Positions 22,877 to 31,078 of a stretch of 64,000 nucleotides of DNA are shown here, one piece after another. Position 1 is the first letter of the stretch. The number at the start of each line of letters is the position of its first letter. Origin of the DNA: Breviolum minutum Mf 1.05b.01 (Eukaryota > Sar > Dinophyceae > Suessiales > Symbiodiniaceae); contig DF239645.1 in NCBI GenBank assembly GCA_000507305.1, positions 124,001 to 188,000 of the forward strand, given 5' to 3'. Below the pieces are notes generated by a model, which was given only the letters and a program-made list of their open reading frames with translations, ran no database searches and was not told where the DNA came from. A program made the translations under genes and the position numbers.

Positions 22877-24453
22877 TATGTTTGATGTGAACTCTCCGAT
22901 GGCAAGCCTTTGGCTTTCAACCACGATACGGCCTCCTTGCGATGTGCATTCTGTTGGAGTGCTGCTTCCTCGTCGAACAACTGAAAAACACCTGATGACA
23001 GAACTACTCTTAAAAGAGATGCGTCCATTGGCTTTGTTAAAGGGTCTGCCAGTTGCAAAGCGGTTGGTATCCAGCGAAAGTTGCAATATTCAGAACATCT
23101 TTCTTTTATCAAAAGAACTTCCAAAGTGGTGCGATATTCTTCACATGTGGGTATGGCACATCGGGTGACCAAATCGAAAAGGCTCTTGCAATCTGTCACG
23201 ATTGTCGCTCGTGGCAGAGACTGGAAGGACTTTGGTGGATCACGCCAGTCAAAACCATCACGAGTGACTACTCCCCACAACAGCCTCATCCAACCAAGCT
23301 TATCAACACTACGAGACATCGAAAAAGCTTCAGCCGACAAGGTGGACCTAACCCCCCGGGCAATCTTCTTTGATGACCATGTTAGAGGGCTAATTGGGGC
23401 TTGCTCATTACTATGCATCTTACTGTCAGTGGCAAAGATGACGGACCCTTGGAAAGATGAAAGTTGCTTCGGACTAGCAAATGAGGCATCACCAAAACTA
23501 ATGTGTGTCACCTCTTCAACAGGAATGTGACGAAAACAAATTCTCACTTGACTTTGCTCTTGACATTCACGAAGAACTTTATTGGCAAGAATCAATATAT
23601 TTACAGTGGCACGTGATATTTGTGTTTGGACTTCACCTAGTTTGGAGGCAATATCAGGACGTGAGTGTGTCACTGCATACTGGAGACTACCTACCAAACC
23701 TCGGAGCTTCGAAAGCTCAGATTCGGTGACCGGAGATTCCGGTTGAGTCCGGCGAGGTCGGCCAATGTCAATGGCAGGAATCTGACGTACATAGTCCTTT
23801 TGGGAACAGGCAACACTGAAATCGGGTAATTGTTCCAGAACAATGCCTGTAAAGGTGAATTTCCTCTGCTTGAAAGAATCAAAAGGCAAAACAATCTTCA
23901 GTTTCTCTAATTGTTGATGGAAATATTCATCACCACCGCAAACACCGTCATCCACATGAGTACCCAAAACACCATGAAGGACTCTCTTATTGCCTTGGCG
24001 GGATTCAAGAAGAAACACACAGGGCTCAAGTGGATGTGTCTGGAAACCCAATTTATGAAATTGCTTGGTCAATTCCTTGTAGAACAAAAGTGGTGCATCC
24101 ACTCGACCATATGCATTACCTACTAGGGCACAGACCTGATCATCAGTTAATGCCAACTTCTTACATAACTCAATTGCGGGTTCCATGGCCAGAGGGTTCT
24201 TGGAATCAGCCTTTCCACGAAGAAATGCAGTTTTAATATCAAAAGATGAAAGGACCCACTTATACGAAGCAATAGCTTGAAGAACTGTGTGTCTACCCTC
24301 CCTGATGAGTGTTGGGGCGTTACGAACTACTTCAGTAAGTTGAGGATCTTGGAATCCTAAGACCACTAACCTAGCTTTTGCTTTATGATGGGGGCCTTCA
24401 GAAGGTGCATCTTCAATGGGTTTCCAGGTGAGTACCCAACGGCTTCTAAGAAT
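22876..24453 (-). CDS. Reverse transcriptase and RNase H (Pol, C-terminal part)
   Basis: The frame is open from just after the amber codon at 24,456-24,454. It begins ILRSRWVLTWKPIED, runs into HHKAKARLVVLGFQDP (the standard entry to a Copia RT) and continues with SFDIKTAFL (first catalytic Asp) and GTHVDDGVCGGD (the YxDD-box equivalent with His in place of Tyr). RNase H follows with FGDASFA, LSAEAFSM, IVTDCKSLFD and LADPLTK, giving the Asp-Glu-Asp-Asp set, so all visible catalytic residues are present. It is in frame with integrase upstream; only the TAG separates them. The product copies element RNA into cDNA in the virus-like particle. Length and motif spacing are normal for Copia elements. 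Confidence 0.93.
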   Translation of the reverse strand: MLRSRWVLTWKPIEDAPSEGPHHKAKARLVVLGFQDPQLTEVVRNAPTLIREGRHTVLQAIASYKWVLSSFDIKTAFLRGKADSKNPLAMEPAIELCKKLALTDDQVCALVGNAYGRVDAPLLFYKELTKQFHKLGFQTHPLEPCVFLLESRQGNKRVLHGVLGTHVDDGVCGGDEYFHQQLEKLKIVLPFDSFKQRKFTFTGIVLEQLPDFSVACSQKDYVRQIPAIDIGRPRRTQPESPVTESELSKLRGLVGSLQYAVTHSRPDIASKLGEVQTQISRATVNILILANKVLRECQEQSQVRICFRHIPVEEVTHISFGDASFASPKQLSSFQGSVIFATDSKMHSNEQAPISPLTWSSKKIARGVRSTLSAEAFSMSRSVDKLGWMRLLWGVVTRDGFDWRDPPKSFQSLPRATIVTDCKSLFDLVTRCAIPTCEEYRTTLEVLLIKERCSEYCNFRWIPTALQLADPLTKPMDASLLRVVLSSGVFQLFDEEAALQQNAHRKEAVSWLKAKGLPSESSHQT

Positions 24454-26349
24454 CTAATCAGGATTCAAATGTTTGCGAAGGATGGGCTTCAGGGCACTAG
24501 TTTGCAACCAACAGTTTAACTCGGCATCTTTGGCTTTATCAAACAAGAACCGATCTTCTAAACTCAGATTCTTCACCTGCACCTCTGATCGAGATCGCTT
24601 GGCCACGCTAGCGACATGGATCAAAGCCTCTGGCTTCTCGGATTGATTCCACTTTTGGATGTCACTCTCATTCAGTTTAATTTGGAGAGAGAAACATTCA
24701 TCCACCTGACAAGTCTTCGGGTGTTCATGAAAAGGAAGTCCATCTTCAGCTAAAAGAATCCTACAGTCAGGTTCTCCAGGTTGTAAAACGGAACAGTCTA
24801 ACAAATCGTTGAAATCCTGTGGGTCCAACGGTGAACACAAAAGCACTTGCTCTTCGGAGTTTGTGGGATTCACGGAGGTGTCTGGATCTAGGTCAAAAGG
24901 CTCCATTTCTGCACCTAAAGGTTGGTGAGGTTCAACCGAAGGAGTATTCAGTGAAGTTTCTGACACTGGAACATCAACAGCTGGAATAGCTTCCATTTCA
25001 GGTTGAAGACTCGATTGGGGCGTGACGACAGGTGTCGCCTCAGGATTCACCTGTTGCTCTGTTTCTTCATCAGGAGCAACGGTCGTAGGTGAATAGTCTG
25101 GTGGAGAAATCTCAAAAGCAGATCTATCGCCTTGAGGACCTTCAGTTAGCTCAGAAGGAAACCTTAAGGGACCGGCCTGACTCCACTCACGCATGGAGGC
25201 AGGACGAAGGCTCTCAGGAGCACACTTGAAAAGTCGATCACCATGACTGACCCACACGGCTGAGGGACTTTCTTGACAAATGATCTTAGCTGGACCGTGC
25301 CATCTTCCAGGATTCAAACGACTAGCCTTGGGGGCTTTCATCCAGTACATGACTAGTTGACCCTTTTCATACGGTCCTCTAATAGGACAGGATTTTCTCA
25401 ACAAAGCTCGGCGAATGGCATGATCGTTATCAGCTTTAAGGAAGGCTACACGTGCTTTGGATCTCAAATCAAGAAGGTTTCTAAAAGATTCACTTTCAGG
25501 GATATCACCAACTGCAAGGCTATGAGCTATACCACTTTCATCGGACGAAAGGAAAGCTGGGAGTTTTGTGGACTTCCCTAGCACGATCTGCTCTGGTGAA
25601 TATCCATGATGTCTCATCAGGGAATTTTTAGCCATGAAACAAGACAAAAGGACTTGGTCAAGATGTTCAGTGCTCGTTATCATATGATCTTGATCAAAAC
25701 GGTCCAGCATAGATTTGATGATGTCACCATGTCTTTCAATGCGTCCTCTTTGCCAGGCTTCGGTCGTCGTTTCAAGGTTCACATTCAAGCCTTGAAGCAT
25801 TGACTTCCAAGCTTGTGAACGGAACTCACCTGCTGGGTCCATGTATACCGTGTGAGGGCTTCCAGCCCACGCGGTCCAAAATTCTTGCCAAATCTTGTTT
25901 ACATAATCCGGATTTCGATTTAAAGTGCGACGACCTAAATGGAAAAGTGAGGCTTCATCAATACAATGAAGAACATGTACTTGAAAGCCTTGACGACCAC
26001 TCCAGTAAAAACCGTCAATCCCTACAGTATGATTGAAGTCCACGGGCTCATGCAATTTGGCCGGTCTCTGATGACGACGACCAGTTGATTCGACACAAGC
26101 GTCGCAGACATATTCACGAGCTCCAGCAACGATATGATCATAGGCTCCTTGAATCTTTAAATGATCTGCAAGAACATTGGGGTCTGGATGACCTAGGTTC
26201 TTATGAAGCTTGACAATGTCAGCTTTCTCACGATCAGAAAGGTTGCGAAACAAAGGACCATGAATTGGTGTTGGAGGAGGAGCCCAACCTTCACATATTT
26301 TTGGAAGCTGAGAAACAGTCGGACCTTTCGTGGTGTCACCGTCAAACAT
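24454..26349 (-). CDS. Integrase region of Pol, ending in an amber codon
   Basis: The zinc-binding segment has KLHKNLGHPDPN then CDACVES, the H-H-C-C pattern. The catalytic core has VGIDGFYW (Asp), VYMDPAGEFR (Asp) and RGRIERHGD (Glu), a complete DDE triad. A C-terminal region with GPYEKGQLVMYWMK and GRWHGPAKII resembles the chromodomain-like or GKGY part of Copia integrases, followed by a long acidic and proline-rich linker. The ATG at 26,349 is convenient rather than certain, since the frame stays open to about 26,563. TAG at 24,456-24,454 interrupts what would be one continuous Pol frame. It could be a null mutation or a readthrough codon. Confidence 0.9.
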   Translation of the reverse strand: MFDGDTTKGPTVSQLPKICEGWAPPPTPIHGPLFRNLSDREKADIVKLHKNLGHPDPNVLADHLKIQGAYDHIVAGAREYVCDACVESTGRRHQRPAKLHEPVDFNHTVGIDGFYWSGRQGFQVHVLHCIDEASLFHLGRRTLNRNPDYVNKIWQEFWTAWAGSPHTVYMDPAGEFRSQAWKSMLQGLNVNLETTTEAWQRGRIERHGDIIKSMLDRFDQDHMITSTEHLDQVLLSCFMAKNSLMRHHGYSPEQIVLGKSTKLPAFLSSDESGIAHSLAVGDIPESESFRNLLDLRSKARVAFLKADNDHAIRRALLRKSCPIRGPYEKGQLVMYWMKAPKASRLNPGRWHGPAKIICQESPSAVWVSHGDRLFKCAPESLRPASMREWSQAGPLRFPSELTEGPQGDRSAFEISPPDYSPTTVAPDEETEQQVNPEATPVVTPQSSLQPEMEAIPAVDVPVSETSLNTPSVEPHQPLGAEMEPFDLDPDTSVNPTNSEEQVLLCSPLDPQDFNDLLDCSVLQPGEPDCRILLAEDGLPFHEHPKTCQVDECFSLQIKLNESDIQKWNQSEKPEALIHVASVAKRSRSEVQVKNLSLEDRFLFDKAKDAELNCWLQTSALKPILRKHLNPD

Positions 26350-26425
26350 GCTGAGCTGTCCAGAAGGTTTTGATGGAACATGTGGAGGTTTCGGATGATT
26401 TAATTGGTTAGCAGGAATATGAGCA

Positions 26426-26869
26426 GTGCATAAGGAACTGGGAGAGCCTCTCCCAGCTTCCGCCGGGAGCCGTGATGCTGTGAATTCAGAGCCTTCTTTA
26501 ATGTCCGAACGTTGGAAAGAAGCCTTTAGAATGGCCCATGTGATCGCTCCCCGGGTCGGAAATCACCTGGTGGACGATTCCTCTTTGCTGATTGGTCTTG
26601 TGCAGTCTTGTATTTCGGATATGACTGTCCAGAAAATTTTTGTGTGTCGAGGCACTGAGCGATTGCAACTCCCGCTGTCGGCAGTTAACTCTCCCGATTG
26701 TCATTTGAGGCACACTGCATACATGCATCGTAATAATGGAGAAGTTCACATAATTGATACTGAAGATTGGACCCAGCTTAAGAGGCTTCAGAGAATCAGG
26801 AATACCTTCCCAAGTAAATTGACCATCACCAGTTTGGGACTTGATTCGGATCAGGTGGTTGGTTCTTGA
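26426..26869 (+). CDS. Inverted accessory-domain fragment inside the element
   Basis: A 147-codon frame runs against the element. It contains RWKEAFRMAHVIAPRVGNHL, then IFVCRGTERLQLPLS and RIRNTFPSKLTIT. From memory of dinoflagellate Copia polyproteins, a segment with APRVG, C(K/R)GT(D/E)R and a basic RIRxxxPxKLT ending usually lies between the methyltransferase-like domain and integrase in the same direction as both. Here it has the right place but the wrong strand, which suggests an in-place inversion of about 400 bp. The right break would be near 26,831, where KLTIT abuts the antisense of the PNQVPNW segment. Function unknown. The competing explanation is chance antisense coding. Confidence 0.5.
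   Translation: MHKELGEPLPASAGSRDAVNSEPSLMSERWKEAFRMAHVIAPRVGNHLVDDSSLLIGLVQSCISDMTVQKIFVCRGTERLQLPLSAVNSPDCHLRHTAYMHRNNGEVHIIDTEDWTQLKRLQRIRNTFPSKLTITSLGLDSDQVVGS
26438..26456. repeat. Perfect short palindrome at an inversion edge
   Basis: CTGGGAGA-GCC-TCTCCCAG, an 8-bp stem with a 3-base loop, near the left edge of the segment that appears inverted. Confidence 0.6.
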
Positions 26870-27679
26870 AATCAGGCACTTCAGGTTCATGAGTGTTACC
26901 TATTGTCGGCTTTGGATCTTTATCTTCAGTGGAGTTCAAACGAATGCGTTTTGCTGGGCTACTTGAAAAACGAACACATTTATTTGGCGGATCATCCTCA
27001 TTAACAAAGGCCTCATGTTCAGGACGCAAAGCCTTTAGCACAAACTTGACAAACCCAGAACAATAGGTGGCACAAAACCTGGTTAGTGGCATTCTCTGCT
27101 GATCCACGAAGACAGTTCCTTCAATGTGCTGATGTTCATGGTTATTTGGACACTGACACTTATTTAACTGAATTACCAATTCTTCATGAGTAGAGAAAAC
27201 CTGGGACCTTTTCTTCAAGAAACGTGATGTCTTGGGAATCTTCAAACCTAAGGCACACATATCAAATTTGGCTTGAAAGGTCTGTTTGAAGATCGGTTGA
27301 AATTCGGGAAGGAAAATCATACGAGAACCAAGTGGTTGTTCCAAATGGAAATGTCGATGATGTCGAATTTGGAAATCACACAGTTGGCACGAGAGAAACG
27401 AATGACCTTTAGATTCAAAGTTTGAGCAAGGTCTGTCAGTGGACTGTTCTTGCCAGCATACACTTCGAGCAAAAAGATTGATGATATCAGTCTAGGGGAT
27501 TTAGCCGACGAATACACTTCTTCCAAGATGCTTTCAGCACTGTTAAGAGAAGACTTGATAGCGTGAAATTGATCATCAGGTTTGAGAGATTTGGAAACAA
27601 CATCACGAACTTGATTCATTTCTTGATCAAAGTCACTATCACTAAGCTGATCAACATCATTGGACAAAGATTTCGTCAT
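26826..27679 (-). pseudogene. Methyltransferase-like accessory domain, internally deleted
   Basis: The upstream frame (27,317-27,679) contains SIFLLEVYAGKNSPLTDLAQ, similar to the glycine-containing motif I of SAM-dependent methyltransferases. The downstream frame (26,826-27,344) starts at EQPLGSRM and has KRSQVF, CQCPNNHEHQHIEG and TRFCATYCSGF. The two frames overlap by about 28 bp, and their ends meet at the same DNA. In related polyproteins, as I remember them, about 100 residues lie between these motifs. A deletion plus frame change at about 27,330 is therefore likely. Retrotransposon-borne methyltransferases are known in dinoflagellates, but this domain lacks a visible cytosine-C5 PC motif, so the substrate is unknown. 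Confidence 0.5.
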
Positions 27680-28164
27680 TGGTCATTGAGATGAGCTTCG
27701 AGATCGATTCTCATCTGGCAGAAACGGGCAAACTCTTGTTGATCGGGAGGGAGACTTCCATAACGAGCCAGAGACCAGCGGTAGTATCCCAGATCGGTCT
27801 GAAAGACCTCCAACCATGTCTTGCCCTTGTGCTTTCTGCCCCACGTGATGATCTTCTGACCTTGTTCGCTGACGGACAATGGTCGAGTTGCCGGTGTGGT
27901 TGGAGCCGCCGTGGGAGCAGTTGCCTGAATCACACTGATGCGCTTCTCGATGGGCTCTTCCTCCTCGGCCAGGATCCACGTTGAATTGGCCGCTGTCCCA
28001 GTAGGACTTCTCGGATGACTTGACTGTGTCACCGGAAGTGCTTGCAGGTTCACGTTCGGAAGTGCTCGAGGTGGTCTTGTTGCCTGACCACGATTGGCAC
28101 CGGTTCCTCCAGGAGTTGGTGTCAAATTGCTTCCACTTGCTGATCCAGTCACAGGACGAGCCAC
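27676..28164 (-). CDS. Accessory domain resembling ExoX C-terminal domain
   Basis: A proline, threonine and glycine-rich leader is followed by ITWGRKHKGKTWLEVFQTD and LGYYRWSLARYGSLPPDQQE. The G-x-(H/Y)-x-G-K-T-(F/W) then Y-x-x-W pattern is that of the small nucleic-acid-associated domain found at the C-terminus of exodeoxyribonuclease X and in many eukaryotic transposon proteins. It is in the same reading phase as Pol. Role in the element unknown; nucleic-acid binding is a reasonable guess. Confidence 0.5.
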   Translation of the reverse strand: MARPVTGSASGSNLTPTPGGTGANRGQATRPPRALPNVNLQALPVTQSSHPRSPTGTAANSTWILAEEEEPIEKRISVIQATAPTAAPTTPATRPLSVSEQGQKIITWGRKHKGKTWLEVFQTDLGYYRWSLARYGSLPPDQQEFARFCQMRIDLEAHLNDQ

Positions 28165-28397
28165 TTGATTTGTTGGTTCGCCATCAGTCCCTGCAGAATG
28201 TTCCGATGATTTTGGAGCTCTTGAACCATGTTCTCCAAAGTTTGCCTCATCTCTGGATTAACATCGTCGGGCTCTTCCGTCATCTCGGCAGTATTTGAAA
28301 CCTCCAATTGAGATATCAAAATCTGCAGTAGCATGGTCATCAATGCGATCATGGATTCGGCGACACCCTTCAAGGTCATTATCATTTGCTTCGGCAT
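28149..28397 (-). CDS. Predicted coiled-coil linker of the polyprotein
   Basis: A frame rich in Gln, Met, Leu and Glu (LENMVQELQNHRNILQGLMA) lies between protease and the ExoX-like segment in a different phase from both. A leucine-spaced helix is likely. The phase change indicates an indel on each side or natural frame decay. Confidence 0.4.
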   Translation of the reverse strand: MPKQMIMTLKGVAESMIALMTMLLQILISQLEVSNTAEMTEEPDDVNPEMRQTLENMVQELQNHRNILQGLMANQQIKWLVL

Positions 28398-29186
28398 GCT
28401 TGCTGGAAATCAACGAAGAAGCAAAGTCAGAATCACGATCAGTCGAAGGCTTTGAGTCGAAGTTGCTAACATGAACATGTGATGAGTCAATGGAATCTTT
28501 GATACTCTTGGCAAAATTATGGGAACCACAAGATGAAATTCGCTCATGCCCCTTGTTGCTTGAGTCAACCCCCCTAGACTCGGTAACTAACCCTTCATGA
28601 ACGACGGCATTATCAAAAATCTTTTGATGGGATGTGGGTTCTGCACACAATTGGGTGAGATCAATCAAATATAAATCAGTCTTACTTACTTCCAGATCAA
28701 CGTAACGGTTCAAACGTTTAAGGAAGCATGTGTCATTCACGGTATTCAACACCCCGCCCAGTTGCCAGAATGCCCTCTTGCTGAACAAAAATGGGGTATT
28801 TCCCGGAACAACTTCAATCGCCAACATAAACGTTTGGGTTCATCAAAACAAGCTCTTAAAGGAATCTGGACACGAAAATGGCTGGTGAGAAATTGAGTGT
28901 TCCCAAAATGAAACTTGACATTGCTGGGTTTGATTTTGATTTGGACTTGGACATCAGGAGAAAGATGTCCCAGAACCAGCTTCCACACATTTTCTCCGAT
29001 GATACACCGACTGGCTCCGGTGTCCAATATGGCATGACATGGCCTGACATGGCCTTTCCAAGGCCGACACTTGAAAAGCCTCGACATGAGGCAGATCTGT
29101 TGCATAGCAAAATGCGGGTGATGCTGATGCCTTTGGATGCATCTCATACCTGGGCACAGGTGCAAACGATGGAAGTACCTGATCAT
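28258..29186 (-). pseudogene. Aspartic protease, frameshifted
   Basis: The active-site motif AILDTGASRCIIGENVW is in one frame (28,746-29,186). The continuation MLAIEVVPGNTPFLFSKRAF then LGGVLNTVND is in another (28,258-28,827), with the shift near 28,830. Together they show the usual retropepsin layout: DTGA loop, then a hydrophobic GxTPFL flap-side segment. The enzyme would mature the polyprotein but cannot be made from this copy without frame correction. Confidence 0.75.
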
Positions 29187-29406
29187 CCTTAGAAGAGCGT
29201 TCTTTCAGCTTTATCAATCGATTACGCAAATCCTGCTTTACGTTATCATGTTTGAGGGCTTGAACAACGAAGGCTTCTGAAAGGCTTACTGGTGGATGAG
29301 AAACAAGTTGATCGGAGTTATGAGAATCGGACTTAATGATGTGATGAAAACGATTCGTAAACTGGCAACAAGGAACTGCGGCTGTCGACTCTGAATCAGA
29401 TTGCAC
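28954..29406 (-). pseudogene. Gag-protease spacer, separate frame
   Basis: A frame with SDSESTAAVPCCQFTNRF and PRYEMHPKASASP links the zinc-knuckle segment to the protease. It begins at a GTG in another phase, directly over the TGA (29,396-29,398) that ends the Gag frame. One single-base indel near 29,400 explains this. Confidence 0.55.
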
Positions 29407-30587
29407 TTAGTATCTCGTGATACTCAATCTCATCGGAAACTGTGACTCCGAAAACCTCAGCCACATTTGCAGATGCTGCCGCTGTAGAAGGATCTGCCGC
29501 TGGATTTGGGCATTCGGCCTTCCAGTGGCCAACCTGTCCGCATCGTCTACACCTCGATCGGGCTATTCGGGCAAGAAGCTGATCACGGTCCTTCTTGCTT
29601 TTGCCCTTGCCACGACCTTTCTTGAATCCACTCTTGCCCTTGATGGGCCAAAAACCCCGACCCTTCTTCTTCTCAAGAAGTTTGGATCTGGCCTCCATAT
29701 AGGTCACCATCGCATCGTGCATCTCTGGGATGTCCTGCAAAAAGTCCTCGAACTCCTGCTCGAAGTTGGCCACTGCCAATGCATCAGGATCTTCTTGAGA
29801 GATCAACACATCCAGAAATTCATTGTCGAGCTCAGGCTCGTGATCATCAATTGATGTGAAATAGGCACGCTCGGACATGGAAGGTTCAGAGAAATGAGTT
29901 GAGGTCACATCTCCATCGGTGGATTCGGTGAAGTTCATATCATACACACGGTTCTTGACCTGAGCTTTTCCACTTTGAAACTCGTTGAAGAATTTGCTAC
30001 CCAGAAGTCTAAAGGACTTAACCACCGGCTTGTACTTCAACTCACCTTCATGTTCCAAAAGGATCCTCTTCTTGTCCTCGGCCGGCAACGTGGATTGGCG
30101 CAGAAGAACGTAGGCTTGAACTTCTTCTAATATCCTGTTACGACTCAAAAGCTCAATGAAATTATTCTCCATCCGGGCAAGGAAACTATCATGGCTTTCG
30201 TCATGACGTTGAACAGTACCATACAAGGCTTTCTCGAAGTACTCGTACCGTTCCTCCAGTTCCGTAGCGCCCCATGATCCACCAATCGCCTCAACCAAGG
30301 TTGCTATGCCAGCTTGGCTCTTCACTTTCAACTTCGAAGCGTCGAGACGGGCCACCTTGCGGAATGCCGTGCCTTCCCTTCAACAAGAAGCGCAGCACGA
30401 GGTGCCAGTTGATCGAGAAACTCAACTGGCCACATGGCCGCCAGAACTTGAGTTTCTGGGTGTATTCTTGCACATTCGTGACACCAGGTGAAAACTTCGG
30501 GATGCTGTTCCATGGCAATTGAGGAGTGCCATGCGAACCATCAGCCTCTGCACCAGCTGAAGGTTCTGTAATCACTTTAGGAGGCAT
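29396..30587 (-). pseudogene. Gag with CCHC zinc knuckle, frameshifted
   Basis: The start is an ATG at 30,587 (MPPKVITEP..., PWNSIPKFSPGVTN). The protein then moves to a second frame near 30,460 (LAAMWPVEFLDQLAPRAALL) and a third near 30,365 (ARLDASKLKVKSQAG), which stays open to the TGA at 29,396. The third frame has the Copia-type capsid region and a CCHC zinc knuckle, CRRCGQVGHWKAECP, preceded by a Lys-rich GFKKGRGKGKSKK stretch. Gag builds the virus-like particle and binds element RNA. Two frame changes within about 220 bp of the start make this copy unable to produce full Gag. Confidence 0.75.
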
Positions 30588-30766
30588 CTTGCAGAAGAAT
30601 CTTGATGTCGTCACAAAACCGCACTGAAAGAGGGAGGATGTCTAAAGGAAAAACGTCTCAGAAACAGATTCCCACTGCTCGTCTCGAGTCCCTGGATCCC
30701 AACTCTTGCAGCTGAAAAAGTTCTGTATTCCCCGAACACAGCAAACCACAAATCAGCCGGAGCACC

Positions 30767-30780
30767 GCGCTCCGCTACCA
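30767..30780 (-). other. Primer-binding site, initiator Met tRNA type
   Basis: Read on the minus strand, TGGTAGCGGAGCGC begins one base after the 5' LTR. It is complementary to a tRNA 3' end CTCCGCTACCA, which matches the initiator methionine tRNA class (AGC...GCTA-CCA) used by most Copia elements. Confidence 0.65.
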
Positions 30781-30781
30781 A

Positions 30782-31073
30782 TGTGAAAGTGACTTCACAC
30801 CAGTTGCCAAAATGATTGAAGAGGATATCGAAAGTTGATGGAGATATCTATCCAGTGAAAAAGTGGTCCTACCACCAGATTGAAGGATCCCCGATCCGCA
30901 CTCTCCTTTTGCCCTGCAAGTAGCGAAAGCTCAAGATCCCATGACGTCCTACGTCAAGAACCCACCCACCAGCACTTGGACAATCAAAGGGCCAAGCGGT
31001 GAGCAAACGTGACATGGATCACATCGAAGAGAATGGATATCACATCAAAGGGAATGGATGTATGGATTTCACA
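30782..31073 (-). repeat. 5' LTR of the Copia element
   Basis: 292 bp, ending in TTTCACA, an exact inverted match of its TGTGAAA start. It has one extra T relative to the left copy and the same CRE-like palindrome at 30,942-30,956. Transcription of the element should start here and run toward lower coordinates. Confidence 0.93.
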
Positions 31074-31078
31074 TATAT
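31074..31078. repeat. Target-site duplication, right
   Basis: TATAT, identical to the five bases before the left LTR. Confidence 0.75.

Larger units (their letters stand above)
22574..31073 (-). mobile_element. Ty1/Copia LTR retrotransposon
   Basis: The 8,500-bp element is bounded by TGTGAAA...TTTCACA termini and by a 5-bp direct duplication TATAT at 22,569-22,573 and 31,074-31,078. Domain order on the minus strand is Gag, zinc knuckle, protease, accessory domains, integrase, reverse transcriptase, RNase H. Integrase before reverse transcriptase is diagnostic of Ty1/Copia. The two LTRs differ by about eight substitutions and one indel in 291 positions, so the insertion is fairly recent. The Gag-protease half needs several frame changes, while the integrase-RT-RNase H half is one frame with one stop codon. 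The element is therefore not autonomous as read. It sits in an AT-rich block and does not interrupt a recognised gene. Confidence 0.93.

Noticed and set aside
22800-23530. Plus-strand frames of 122-149 codons over the RNase H region
   Set aside because: Antisense to the RNase H and connection regions, whose catalytic residues are visible on the minus strand.
29417-29854. 145-codon plus-strand frame inside Gag
   Set aside because: Antisense shadow of the zinc-knuckle frame, which has clear Gag motifs.
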